Part shown: in pieces, positions 1-10,692 of the stretch | How the letters are laid out: each line of letters begins with the position of its first letter | Numbering within the stretch: the stretch's first letter is position 1 | DNA from: Lepus europaeus | Taxonomy: Eukaryota; Chordata; Mammalia; Lagomorpha; Leporidae | Direction: 5' to 3' | Length of the DNA: 64,000 bases | NCBI RefSeq assembly: GCF_033115175.1 | Contig: NC_084836.1 | Span: 78,396,253-78,460,252, forward strand | Program-made: the position numbers and the translations under genes | Notes under the pieces: generated by a model | Database searches by the model: none | What the model was told of the DNA's origin: nothing | What the model saw: the letters and a program-made list of their open reading frames with translations, nothing else

Positions 1-715
1 TTCTCACCCCCACAGTGTCCTCACCTCCCCAGTGTCCTCACCTACCCAGTGTCCTTACATCCCCAGCATCCTACTCTCCCCAGTGTCCTCACCTACCCAG
101 TGTCCTCACATCCCCAGCTTCCTCACCTCACCAGTGTCCTCATCCTCCAGTGTCCTCACCCCTCAGTGTCCTCACCCCTCAGCGTCCTCACTTCCCCAGT
201 GTCCTCACCTCCCCAGCATCCTCACCCCCAGCATCCTACTCTCCCCATTGTCCTCACATCCCCAGTGTCCTCATCTCCCCAGTGTCCTCACCTCCACAGT
301 GTCCACATCTCCCCAGCTTCCTTACCTCCCCAGCGTCCTCACCCACCCAGGGTCCTCACCTCCCCAGCGTCCTCACATCCCCAGCATCCTCACCCCCAGC
401 ATCCTACCTTCCCCATTGTCCTCACCTCCCCAGCGTCCTCACCTCCGCAGTGTCCTGATCTCCCCAGCTTCCTTACCTCCCCAGTCCTCACCTCCCCAGC
501 ATCCTCACCCCCAGCATCCTACCTTCCCCATTGTCCTCACCTCCCCAGCGTCCTCACCTCCCCAGTGTCCTCACCCCCACAGTGTCCTCACCTCCCCAGC
601 TTCCTTACCTCCCCAGCATCCTCACCCACCCAGCGTCCTCACCTCCCCAGCGTCCTCAGGCCTCCAGCGTCCTCACCCCTCAGCGTCCTCACCTCCCCAG
701 CGTCCTCACCCACCC
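1..715. repeat. 17-bp minisatellite (CCTCACCTCCCCAGTGT-type)
   Basis: About 700 bp of tandem repeats. The basic unit is 17 bp (CCTCACCTCCCCAGTGT with AGCGT, AGCAT and AGCTT variants), interspersed with shorter 15-16-bp units such as CCTCACCCCCAGCAT. Larger blocks also recur, for example the CCCAGCATCCTAC..TTCCCCATTGTC segment near 228, 387 and 508, which suggests higher-order duplication. The unit contains no stop codon in any frame and 17 is not a multiple of 3, so all three forward frames stay open. The resulting Pro/Ser-rich translations are not evidence of a gene. The array begins at or before the window's left edge. Confidence 0.93.
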
Positions 716-754
716 ACCTGGTCTGGGGCATGGGAGAAAACTTTGGATCATCTG

Positions 755-1055
755 GAGAGGGCTGATCTAGGCACAAGGGGCCTTATGAGTGCAAGAGAGA
801 GGCAGGAGAGCCAGAGGCAGAGTGGCACCTGTGGAGAGGGCTGCGGGCTGCAAGCCAAGGTTCACCGGCAGCCGCTGGAAGCAGGGACCAGTCAGAAGAC
901 AGTCTCTTTGGAGGTGCCTGGAGGACACAGTCCAAGACAGCCTGATTCCAGCCTCAGGGCTCCTACTGCCTATGTGCAACTTTTATACCTGGAAAATCAC
1001 ACTTCTGTGTTGTTTAAAGCCACCTGATTGGGGCTGGTGAGTTCCCGTAGCCACA
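755..1055 (+). repeat. ancient LTR-like remnant (MaLR-type 3' end)
   Basis: The stretch runs from GGGGCCTTATGAGTGCAAGA through GCAAGCCAAGGTTCACCGGC to TCTGTGTTGTTTAAAGCCACC. This follows the order of a common ancient mammalian LTR-like repeat that ends 'agaactgtgagaataaatttctgttgttttaagccacc'. It is highly diverged. The family name is from memory; a second copy of similar type lies at 43310-43655. Confidence 0.4.
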
Positions 1056-1150
1056 GGAAATGCACAGAACAAACTTCCCATGACAGACAGCTGAATAGAA
1101 TCAGCCAAGTAAAGCTTCTCTCTCTTTTTTTTTTAAAGATTTATTTTATA

Positions 1151-1468
1151 GGGGCCTGGCGTTGTGGTGTAGGAGGTGAAGCCTCTGCCTGCCCCACTGA
1201 CATCCCACATGGGCACCGGTTCAAGACCCAGCTGCTCCACCTCTGATCCAGCTCCCTGCTAATGCACCTGGGAAGGCAGGAGAAGAAGGCCCAAGTGCTT
1301 GGGCCTCTGAACCCACCTGGGAAACCGGAAGAAGCTCCTGGCTTGGTCCTGGACCAGCCCTGGCTCTTGTGACCATTTGGGGAGTGAATCAGTAGATGGA
1401 AGATCTCTTTCTCTCTCTCTCTCTCTCTCCTTTCTCTGGAACTCTGCCTTTCAAATAAATCTTTTATT
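1151..1468 (+). mobile_element. C-repeat SINE
   Basis: Head GGGGCCTGGCGTTGTGGTGT, B-box-like GGTTCAAGACCC, (CT)n near 1410, and tail CTTTCAAATAAATC. It lies tail-to-tail with the next, oppositely oriented SINE. Confidence 0.92.
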
Positions 1469-1784
1469 TATTCAAAAGGCAGAGAGAGGGAGGGAGGGAG
1501 GCTGGGAAGAAGGGAGGGAGGGAGAAAGAGTGGAATCTTCCATCCACTGGTTCACTCCCCAGATGGTCACAAGAGCCAGAGCTGGGCCAGGATCAAGCCA
1601 GGAGCCCAGAACTCCATTTGAGTCTCTCATGTGGGTTCAGGGACCCAAGCATTCAGGCCACTTTCTGCTGCTTTCCCAGGTACATTAGCAGGAGCTGGAT
1701 GGGAAGTGGAGCAGCTGAGACTTGAACCAGTGCCCATATGGGATGCCGATGTTGCTTAACCCATGGCACCACAACACTGGTTCC
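1469..1784 (-). mobile_element. C-repeat SINE
   Basis: Reverse-oriented copy: tail TTATTTATTCAAAAGGCAGAGA on the left, CATATGGGATGCCGA and a degraded head on the right. With the preceding + copy it forms a roughly 300-bp inverted repeat. Confidence 0.9.
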
Positions 1785-1965
1785 GTAGCTTCCCTTCTTA
1801 AAGCCAACCAGAAATGACCACAAAATGCCAGACAACCAGTACACATCAAATCCCAAAATACAATGCTAGAGACTGAATCTCTAGGCATCAAATCAAAGAA
1901 AATCCATGTGTGTGCCAGAGTGGAAGTGGGAGAGAAGAGGTTAAGACAAGTACGTGGGGATTTCT

Positions 1966-2413
1966 TTAATTTTTTAAAAGATTTATTTATTTACTTGAAA
2001 GGCAGAGTTGAGAGGGAGAGGGAGAGGGGGAGGGGGAGGGGAAGGGGGAGGAAGGGAGACAGAGGGGGAGGGAGAGGGAGAGGGAGATGGAGGGGGAGGG
2101 GCAGGGGAGGGAGAGGGAGAGGGAGAAGGAGAGGGAGAAGGAGAGGGAGAGGGAGAGGGAGGAGGTCTTCCATCTGCTGGTTTACTCCCCAAGTAGTTGC
2201 AAAGTCTGGAGCTGCGCTGATCCGAAGCCAGGGGCCAGGAGCTTCTTCCAGGTCTCCCACCTGGGTACAGTGGCCCAAGGACTTGGGCCATCTTCTACTG
2301 CTTTCCCAGGCCATAGCAGAGAGCTGGATTGGCAGTGGAACAGCCGGGACTTGAACCAGTGCCCATATGGGATGCCGGCACCACAAGTGGTGGCTTTACC
2401 TGCTACGCAAAAG
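1966..2413 (-). mobile_element. C-repeat SINE with expanded (GGGAGA)n tract
   Basis: Reverse-oriented C repeat. Its pyrimidine tract has expanded into about 150 bp of almost pure purine (GGGAGA/GGGGAG units, 2009-2162) on the + strand. The normal SINE body resumes at GGTCTTCCATCTGCTGG. Confidence 0.92.
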
Positions 2414-2463
2414 TGGTGGCCCCAGCATATATATATATGCGTGTGTGTGTGTGTGTGTGTATA
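2414..2463. repeat. (AT)n(GT)n microsatellite
   Basis: ATATATATATGC followed by an uninterrupted GT run, directly at the head of the preceding SINE. Confidence 0.85.
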
Positions 2464-3460
2464 AATTTGAACTGAAAAAGAAAATCCACCAGCAATACTA
2501 CTGTCAAAGCAGAGGAAGAAAAAAGGACAAAACCAAAGCTGGAATGAAAAAGACGAGCCAACAACTGGGACAGAGGGAAATCAGGTAATTGTGAGAGAGC
2601 AGTCTATTTAACTTTATGCAAGTAAAACAGAATGGATGTTATTTCAGAAATATGTGCACTATATGTATCTTTCTTTATGCATCAAAAAGAAAAATCTCTG
2701 AAGACACGAAGGGTGTAAACAAACAAGTTATTATGGAACCACTGAAAATGCTATGGAAAGTCAGAGTCCTCCCCCCACCAAGGTCCAGCTAAAACTGAAA
2801 TTCAAGCAACAGGTGATCCCAATGCTGTTTTAAATTCAGTAATTTTTATAATAGAAAAGCTTCATACTTACTTAAACTTACTACAGAGATACCCAACAAA
2901 CAGAAAGCAAAGCAACAAATGGAGCTTGAACATCGGAAGTGAAACCCTGCGACCTGGAAGTGCTCACAGGAGACAAAGGAGGGCCGACCCTGGACCCACA
3001 AGTTCCGGCCAGGTGACGAATCGGTACGCTCAGTGCGAGTTCCTGGACGTCTGACTGCAGGGATCCCGCTGGAGGCAGAGACTGGAGGGCGATGGATGCA
3101 GGAGCTGTCGGGGAAAGCAGGTGCCATGGGGCAGGAAGAGGGACAGTCAGGAGGTCCCCCAGAGTGCGGTGTCCTGCCCCGCGGGGAGCCGGGCATGTGC
3201 ACTGCCCGGTGCTGGCCCACTTGGAGGCTGGGACCACTCATCGTGACCTTGGTGGCTGCCCCGAGTGGGTCTGTCCAATCTGGGCTAGAGGACCCCCAGG
3301 GTGGAGGGCTGGGAGCCCCAGCTGTGATGTGGAGGCTTCCACCCTGGGAGGGGACCAGGGCACTCTGCTTTGTCCCAGGAGAACAAGATGCATGATGACC
3401 TCCATAGAGAGCAAGGCAGTAGTAGTATTCAATGTAGTTCTCATTTTAAAACTCAATTGA
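2464..3460. other. intergenic, no gene seen
   Basis: Unique-looking DNA. The left half is A-rich; 2990-3390 is GC-rich. The short open frames across 2850-3395 on both strands lack initiation context, splice structure and recognisable protein motifs. Confidence 0.6.
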
Positions 3461-3776
3461 GGGGCTGGTGCTGTGGCATAGTGGGCAAAGCTGCCACCTG
3501 CAGCGCCGGAAACCTGTATGGGCTCTGGTTCAGGTCCCCTTGCTGCTCTGGTTCCTATCCAGCTCCCTGCTAATGCACCTAGGAAAGCAGTGGACGATGG
3601 CCCAAGTCCTTTGGTCACTGCTACCCATGTGGGAGACCTGGAAGAAGCTCCCAGCTGCTGACTTCGGACCAGCCCAGCAACAACTGTTGTGGCTGTTTGG
3701 GGAGTGAACCAGTGGATGGAAGATTCTCTCTTTCTAATTCTGCCTTTCAAACAAATAAATAAATCCTAAAAACAAA
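3461..3776 (+). mobile_element. C-repeat SINE
   Basis: Head GGGGCTGGTGCTGTGGCATA and tail CTTTCAAACAAATAAATAAA. The CT tract is short. Confidence 0.93.
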
Positions 3777-4369
3777 TCAGTTGAACAGCAACGCATGTAG
3801 ATGTTTGCTTCCCCGATGTGACACCACTATTTTTGATAAAGATGCAGATGTGTTGGCAGAATGCTAGGAATATTCCTCCGTGTGCCAGTGGACACCTTGT
3901 TATGCAACGTAGCTGTGAAGTCTGCTTAACTGGGGGAGGAACGCTGAGTTCAGAGTTGTAGGATAGAAGAGTGATTGTGTTCAGCAGGCGGAATGTATCA
4001 CATATGGAAAAGAACAAAGAGGACCCGACTCACACATCTCAGATACAATGAGCAGTACCATCAGGTGCCTGGTTACCGACTCAATTGACAAAAATCACCA
4101 GCTTTCCTCTGTGAAAGCCGGGCCCAGTGAGAAAGAGTCCATGTATTATAGTGATTTACCCAAACGAAAGGCTGTGAGGACGCCGACGATTAAGCCAAGT
4201 GCGCGTTCCTGGCGACAAAATTGTAAAACACCAGGGAGAAAAACGAGATGAAGAAATTGAGGGCATTGGAAAGACTTTACTCCAAGACTGAAAATGCAAC
4301 ATTATTATATCACTTGATCCTCCTTTTATAACTCTACATGGTTTATAGTCGCTCTGAACACAGTAAGAC
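3777..4369. other. intergenic, no gene seen
   Basis: Unique, AT-moderate sequence. A 67-codon frame at 4048-4251 has no recognisable similarity. Confidence 0.5.
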
Positions 4370-4687
4370 GGTTCTCAAATATACCCAGTTCTGAGTCCTG
4401 ATGGTTTGACCTCAGTGTGGTGAGAAAGCCGCGGGCAGCTGGGAGACTCCGTCCTTGGAATTTTGAATTTGGCTCTGTTCCCAGGCTTAGCAGTGTGCTC
4501 TACACTGCTTCCTGGGCTGTGGCAGCAAGCACAGCTCCCAGCCACCTGCGCAGGCCCCAGGGAACTGATGGACACTCCACCCTGCGCTGTGTTGCTGAGC
4601 CAGGAGGCGTGGTCCATTTCTATGTGCTGTATTTCCAGCTTAACCAATGGGGTTGTCCAGATGTAATCACACTGAAGGTTGAGAAGC
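4370..4687. repeat. possible hAT-type MITE bounded by short inverted ends
   Basis: GGTTCTCAA at 4370-4378 and TTGAGAAGC at 4679-4687 are inverted copies with one mismatch. They resemble the 'cagtggttctcaa' termini of mammalian hAT elements. The interior was not matched to a family, so this is a weak call. Confidence 0.28.
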
Positions 4688-4763
4688 ATCAGCTAATAAG
4701 TTGAGTTCTTCTGTGGACAGTTCTTACCAGGTAGGAAAACTGAGGTAACAGGATACTAGGGAT

Positions 4764-5100
4764 GGGGCCGGCGCTGTGGCTTAGCAGGTAAAGCCGCATC
4801 CTGCAGTGCCAGCATCCCATATGGGCTCTGGTTCGAGTCCCAGCTGCTCCACTTCCCATCCAGATCTCTGCGATGGCCTGGGAAAGCAGCAGAAGATGGC
4901 CCAAGTCCTTGGGCCCCTGAACCCACGTAGGAGACTGGAAGAAATTCCTGGCTCATGGCTTCGGATTGGCGCAGCTCCTGCCATTGCGGCCATCTGGGGA
5001 GTGAACCAGTGGGTGGAAGACCTCTCTCTCTCTCTCTTTGCCTTTCCTTCTCTCTGTGTGTAACTCTGACTTCCAAATAAATAAATAAATCTTTAAAAAA
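4764..5100 (+). mobile_element. C-repeat SINE with TSD
   Basis: Complete copy: head GGGGCCGGCGCTGTGGCTTA, B box GGTTCGAGTCCC, tail AAATAAATAAATAAATCTTT. It is flanked by AGGATACT at 4750-4757 and 5101-5108. Confidence 0.96.
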
Positions 5101-5264
5101 AGGATACTGAGGAAATGCTATTTAAAGAGAATATTCAGGTGTATAAAATGCCCTCCCTCCAGCCATTTAAACAATGCAGTGTTTGGGTGTGTTGACAGAC
5201 AGATGGAAAGAACAAAGAACAGAAATAGACCCTGATAATATCAGACTTTGCTTTATAATAACAA

Positions 5265-5632
5265 CACAACCTGTATCAGTGTGCCTGGATCTGAGTCTCA
5301 GCTCTGTTCTGATTTCAACTTCCTACCAGAATGCACCCTGGGAGCTGGGTAGTGATGGTTCAGGTGGTTGGGTCCCTGCCACCCATGGAGGAGAACCAGG
5401 TGGAGCTCCTGACTCCCAGCTTTGTCCTGGCCTAGCCCTGCCTGCTGCAGGCATTGGAGAGTCAAAGGAGCAGATGCCTGTGACTGCTCATAACCAAATG
5501 CTCGCTGCACATGGCTCCTGGCCTGTTCTCTGCTTGGTGTGGCCCCAACTTAGTTTCTAGACTTTTCTATCTCTCTTGGAGAGAGCCCTTTCTCTCCTAT
5601 GCATTTCTCACTAAATAAAAAGCTTAAAAAAA
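5265..5632 (+). mobile_element. old degraded C-repeat SINE
   Basis: The head is eroded. The body (GGGAGCTGGGTAGTGATGG.., GGTGGAGCTCCTGACTCCC) and the tail CACTAAATAAAAAGC identify an old copy. Confidence 0.65.
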
Positions 5633-5661
5633 AGGAACAGAGGGGAGATCTCCCTCTCTGT

Positions 5662-5672
5662 CTCTCAGCTTT

Positions 5673-5712
<40 letters not shown>

Positions 5713-5713
5713 G
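5662..5713. repeat. (TC)n(AC)n compound microsatellite
   Basis: TTTTCTCTCTCTCTCTC followed by ACACAC repeats. Confidence 0.85.
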
Positions 5714-5820
5714 CAAAATATTTACAATCAACAGAATAAGAAGAACAGGTCCTTTAATGACGTTAGGTGACCAGGTACCCATTTGAAATAACAGTAGGTT
5801 GGGTCCCAACTCACCCTATC

Positions 5821-6154
5821 ACCCTGGTATTCTGGCTTAGCAGGTAAAGCTGCCACCCGCAGAGATGCCAACATCCCCTATTGGTGCTGGTTCGAATCTT
5901 GGCTGCTCCGCTTCAGATCTGGCTCCCTGCTAATTGTGCTTGGGAAAGCAGCAGAAGATGGCCCAAGTGCTTGGGCCCCTGCACCCGTGTGGGAGACCCA
6001 CATGAAACTCCAGGCTCCTTGCTTCAAATCGGTCCAGCCCTGGCTGTTGTGGCCATTTGGGGAATGGACCAGTGGATGGAAGATCTCTGTGTCTCTCCCC
6101 ATCTCGCTCCCTAATTCTGTCTTTCAAATAAACAAATAAATCTTTGAAAAAAAA
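5821..6154 (+). mobile_element. C-repeat SINE
   Basis: 5'-truncated or diverged head (TCTGGCTTAGCAGGTAAAGC), B box GGTTCGAATCTT, tail CTTTCAAATAAACAAATAAA. Confidence 0.9.
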
Positions 6155-6958
6155 CCCCACACTCCTAGTGTAACAAAATAAGTAAAAACTAAAACTACTA
6201 AAGGAAAGCATGGATGCATTTATTTAAAAAAAAAAACAAAACAGAGAGAGTGGGAAAGCAAAACCCTATCTAAGCAAAACACAAACGCAAGACGCCAAAA
6301 GGGACAAGGGTCACAGATTCAGTTAGATAAAAATTAGAATTTTCTGGAAATAAAAACACACCATAAATGCAGTCAAAAGACAAATGACAAACCAAGAAAG
6401 AATTCCCACGCCGGCGCACACACATTCATACACACACACACATCTCACAAGGGGCTCATGTGTGGCATTTCCATAAGAAAAGCACCAAAAATTCCAAAGG
6501 TAAACAGGCACCCTGCCCCCACTGTTCAAAACACAGGTCCTTCTCCCCCTCCTCCCCACAGGTCACAGGGTCAGGCACAGGAATGCAGGAGGGCGGGGCT
6601 GCTGACTGCAAGCTTGGAAGGCCTCAGGGACCGATAAGGGACAACCTCCAAGACAATTTTTCTGAGTGACGAGGGTCTGGGCCAACAGCATTGCACATCT
6701 ATGGGTGTGTTTAAGTTGGATGAAAAACATGGCAGGACGGCCCAGCTACTCTGCACCCAGAGCAAGTGTGGATGGAGGAGCAAGGGAGCTATTGGGTTGC
6801 ATCCGCCTAGCTACCCCCTTCAATTTTGAACACCTACGCTGATATCCAGTTTTCCAAAGGAGGTCATTTTTCAGAAAATATGTAGCTCTGCAACTAAGGC
6901 CTGCTCTGTACGGAGTGAGCTGGGGGCTGCAGACCCTGCCTCTAAAAGGCCCATCAGA
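6155..6958. other. intergenic, no gene seen
   Basis: A-rich stretch near 6170-6300, a short CA run near 6416-6445, then unique sequence. No splice-linked coding frame is visible. Confidence 0.5.
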
Positions 6959-7304
6959 GGGGCCGGCACTGTGGCATTGTGGGTAAAGCCACCGCCTGCA
7001 GTGCTGGCATCCCATATGGGCACCAGTTCGAGTCCCAGCTGTTCCACTTTGGATCCAGCTCCCTGCTGATGGCCTGGGAAGGCAGTAGAAGATGGCCCAA
7101 GTCCTTGGGCCACTGCACCCACTTGGGAGACCCGGAAGAAGCTCCTGGCTCCTGGCTTCGGATCTGCCCAGCTGCAGCTGTAGTGGCCATTTGGGGGACT
7201 GAACCAGTGGATGGAAGATTCTCTCTTGCTCTCTCTCTCTCTCTGTCTCTGCTTCTCTGTAATTACTGCCTTTCAAATAAATACATCTTTAAAAAAATAA
7301 AAGT
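6959..7304 (+). mobile_element. C-repeat SINE with TSD
   Basis: Full copy flanked by AAAAGGCCCATCAGA (6944-6958) and AAAAGGTTCATCAGA (7305-7319), a 15-bp target duplication with two differences. Confidence 0.96.
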
Positions 7305-8019
7305 AAAAGGTTCATCAGACACTTTTGTCCTTGAGCCAGGCCACCTGGGGCTCAATTACAGCATCTTCCGTTGCTGCTGTGGGGAGGAAGGTTCCAGAGT
7401 AAGTGAGGGCTTCCAGCCAGCCAGCGAGCGGGACAGGGGCTCAGCTGCATGCTGAACTGGAGGCTGAGGGTCTTGACCCCTGGTTCCCACCTCTCGGCCT
7501 CAGCTGCTGCCCCAGAGCTGTGCACCCCAGCACTGCAGCATGCCTTTGTGGGCGCCTGAACTGCCTGTGGGTTCGAACGAAAGGGAAGTGCCTGAAACTG
7601 CACGATTCCACGCTTTTGATTTACTGCAAAGGGGGTGCACCTCGGCACCTCACTTGCCCCAGCCGTGTCTCCACACCGTGTAAAGCAGGTATCCAGGTTC
7701 ATCTTGTCCTAGCCCGACAGATATCTGATCCTTGCAAACCCCATGTGTGATGCTGGCGCTCTCCCGACTCACCTCCCGCCTCCCCTCTCCCTCTCCTCCA
7801 CACCCTGCCCGCATGTTCCTGTCCAACTATCAACTCGGTTTTGATTTTAATCTATCTCTGAGTTCTGGAGGGCACGTCTTCCCCCTACCCCCATGGCTTA
7901 CCAAGGCCTCTGGGGTGCAGGGAGGGGCACAAGGAGGACCCCTGGGGTGGTTTAACAACATCGTGGCTCAGATGCCCAGGGAGCATGGCCGCAGAGTTGG
8001 TCCAGTGCGGGATGGAGAA
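7305..8019. other. intergenic, no gene seen
   Basis: Unique GC-moderate DNA. A 115-codon frame at 7403-7750 has no recognisable motif, and an antisense frame covers the same stretch. Confidence 0.5.
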
Positions 8020-8322
8020 GGAGGGTGCAGGTGTCTGAGACACCGCTTGAATCACCTGAGATCCCTCTCTGGGTGCCTGGGTTCAAGCCCCAGTTCTGCT
8101 TCCTGCTGACATAAGACCCTAGGAGGCAGCAGATGATGGCTCAAGTCCTTGGATTCCTGCCACCTACATGGGAGACCCAGATTGAATTCCTGGCTCCTGA
8201 ATCTAGTCTTGGTTGTTGGGGGCATTTAGAGAATGAACCAGTGAATGGAAGAATTCTGTCTGTCTCTGCCTATGTCTCACTCTGCCTTTCAAATCAATAC
8301 CGATTGATTTTTTAAAAAAGCA
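8020..8322 (+). mobile_element. old C-repeat SINE
   Basis: Diverged head, GGGTTCAAGCCCC B box, and tail CTGCCTTTCAAATCAATACC. Confidence 0.75.
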
Positions 8323-8855
8323 AAGGGGCCAAAACCTGCACCAGCTACTCCCTCTCCCTCCATAGCCTTCTGCTGGGAGGAAATGCCTGGCACTCAGCAG
8401 TTAACAGGGGCACCCGCGTGCTGTCCTGGGCAGCTCGCCCTCACTGAAGGAGCAGGAAGAGGTGGGGACCGGAGCAAGATGCCTCTGGAGATGCTTTGCA
8501 CAAAACACAGGTGCAGAATATGGGGCAGGTGCCTTCTCATCTCCTGCAAGTCACCACAGGATCTGGAAGCCATCTGAAATCTGTGTGCAGCAGAGCGGAC
8601 CCCAACCTGACAGCATGGGGACACACAACAGCCAGACGTAGGTGTAGGGTCGACAGCCACACCCTGCTGGATAGATCCCTCGCACCTGGTCATGCTGCGC
8701 CAAAGATGCTGGACCCAAAAGAGCACAGACTTTGGGCACTCCCTGGGGTGGTCACTGATGCTGTCAGAGACCAGATGGTTGCTACTCTGGGGACCACAGT
8801 CTTTGTACTGGGGCCGTGGATCATACCCTGGGGAGGAGAAGCAATGCTGTTTCTT
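8323..8855. other. intergenic, no gene seen
   Basis: Unique sequence. Its last 16 bases are the left copy of the target duplication of the next SINE. Confidence 0.5.
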
Positions 8856-9190
8856 TTTTCTTTTTCTTTTTTTTTTGACAGGCAGAGTGGACAGTGAGAG
8901 AGAGAGACAGAGAGAAAGGTCTTCCTTTTCTGTTGGTTCACCTCCCAAATGGCTGCTGTGGCTGGCGCACCATGCTGATCCAAAGCCTGGAGCCAGTGCT
9001 TCTCCTGGTCTCCTATGCGGGTGCAGGGCCCAAGGACTTGGGCCATTCTCCACTGCACTCTTGGGCCACAGCAGAGAGCTGGACTGGAAGAGGAGCAACT
9101 GGGACAGAATCCGGTGCCCAACTGGGACTAGAACCCGATGTGCTGGCGCTTCAGGCAGAGGATTAGCCTATTGAGCTGTGGCACCAGCCC
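8856..9190 (-). mobile_element. young C-subfamily SINE with perfect 16-bp TSD
   Basis: The T-rich tail is followed by TTGACAGGCAGAGTGGACAG, typical of the young subfamily. AGCAATGCTGTTTCTT occurs identically at 8840-8855 and 9191-9206. The perfect duplication indicates recent insertion. Confidence 0.97.
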
Positions 9191-9206
9191 AGCAATGCTG
9201 TTTCTT

Positions 9207-9954
9207 GATCTGGGAGCTGGCCCTGTAAGTGACCAGGCATGGGGTTGTTCCAGGCAGGGTATAGGCTGTTCCCTACAGATGGCTCCCATTCTTGTCAAAA
9301 ACTAGAGAGAACCAGTGCATTAGGTGAGTCACCTGCCCTGCCCCCACCCACCCCTGCAGAACTCCCCACACACCCGACTCTCCATGCTGGAGTCAGCGAT
9401 TGGCACCACTGAGAGCGGGAGAAGAAAAGCCAGCCCTGAGGTGATGTCATCGGCTTTCCTTGTTATTTTAGCTCGCCCTTCATTATTTTTTGTCCTTGCT
9501 TTAAATGAGCTCTTTTTTTTTTTTTTTTCAAACTTCCTTCCTGGCATTTGACTCATTTCCCAGGGTCTTTGTCTGTTGCAGCGAAGGAACTTAGTACCCA
9601 GCATGGCCTGAGACTTCTCTGCCTTTTTTTTTTTCCTTCCAGGAGTCTTCTACCCACACGGGGACAGGCAGTAGGCAGAAGATCTGGGAGAGAATAAGGC
9701 ATGGAAACAATGGCTGGAGTTGGCACCAAGGAAAGACTCTGAGTGAAATCCCTGGGGTGGGTAAGAACTCTCTGGTGCAGTGATAAAAGTGAACTGTCAT
9801 AGCAGGAAGATGCCCCCAGGGAGACAGCCACAGCCTGAGGTGACAGGTCTGGGCTCACATGGCTGGGAGGGCAGAGAGAGAAGACGGGTGTCTTTCACCC
9901 TTGGGATCAACACTACTTAATATATCCCTACAACTCAATCTTAGCCCCCCCCCC
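9207..9954. other. intergenic, no gene seen
   Basis: Unique DNA with poly(T) runs near 9512 and 9626. No supported coding or RNA gene. Confidence 0.5.
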
Positions 9955-10258
9955 TTTTGGTTTAAAACTGTTTATTGGAAGGCAGAAAGAGAGAGAGGGA
10001 AAGAGAGGTCTTCCATTCCGTGGTTCACTTCCCAAATGGTTGCAACAGCCAGGTCTGCGCCAGGCTAAAGCCAGGATCCAGGAGCTCTAGCTGGGTCTCC
10101 CACATGAGTGGCAGAGTCCCAAGCACTTGCCTCTCCTGGAATTCATTAGCAGCCAGTTGGCTCAGAAGTGGAGCAACCAGGACTGGAACCAGCGCTCTGA
10201 TATGGGATACTGGTATCACAAGTGGTGGTTTAACTCTCTGCACCACAATGCCAGTCCC
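9955..10258 (-). mobile_element. C-repeat SINE
   Basis: Left tail TTTATTGGAAGGCAGAAAGAG; right head CACCACAATGCCAGTCCC. Confidence 0.9.
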
Positions 10259-10504
10259 TTAGCCATTGCCCATGTGGCTTAAACAGTCCCGGCAGGGCCA
10301 GTATGGGGGTATGCAGACTGAACTTCAACTTCCGTTCCCAGACCCCCAGGCCCTTGTCCAGGCCTTGGCCGCCCCACACTTCCCTCCTGCTAAAGGCAGC
10401 CCACCTGGAGCTTGCCAAGGATGAGCCACACCCAGTTGGTGGTAGCTGGGGCAGATATACTATGCAAACTGCAGAAACATCTTGTAAACGTAAGGGCATG
10501 GCGG

Positions 10505-10692
10505 TCAGCACGCTGCATCCTGTGGGCCCAATCCAGCCCACTGCCCTTTTTGATAAGCAAGTTTTTATTGGAGCACAGCCAAGCCCAGTTCTTTACCTAG
10601 TGTCGGTGGATGAGTTGAAGTTGCAGTGTCGAGTCGTTGTTAACAGCCCATATGGCCCGCTAAGCTACAAATGTTTACAGTCTGGCCCTTAG
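10505..10692 (+). repeat. ancient DNA-transposon-like repeat
   Basis: GGGCCCAATCCAGCCCACTG .. TTTTTATTGGAGCACAGCC .. TATGGCCCGCTAAGC .. TTTACAGTCTGGCCCTT. This is the layout of a common ancient mammalian element, probably hAT-type (family from memory, not certain). A related copy is at 44753-45060. Confidence 0.5.

Noticed and set aside
1-715. CRISPR-like repeat array
   Set aside because: Units are contiguous 15-17-bp tandem copies without unique spacers, in a mammalian genome; a minisatellite.
1-765. Three overlapping long Pro/Ser-rich frames (147-331 codons)
   Set aside because: They are translations of a stop-free 17-bp tandem repeat in all three phases, with no initiation, splice or domain evidence.
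4764-4860. tRNA genes suggested by A and B box motifs
   Set aside because: These internal promoter motifs occur in every C-repeat SINE; no copy retains a tRNA cloverleaf or is free-standing.
8394-9098. 234-codon minus-strand frame
   Set aside because: Much of it is the translated young SINE, and the rest shows no motif. The same SINE-derived peptides recur at 11430-11801, 17163-17422, 23265-23745, 31798-32168 and 56482-56766.
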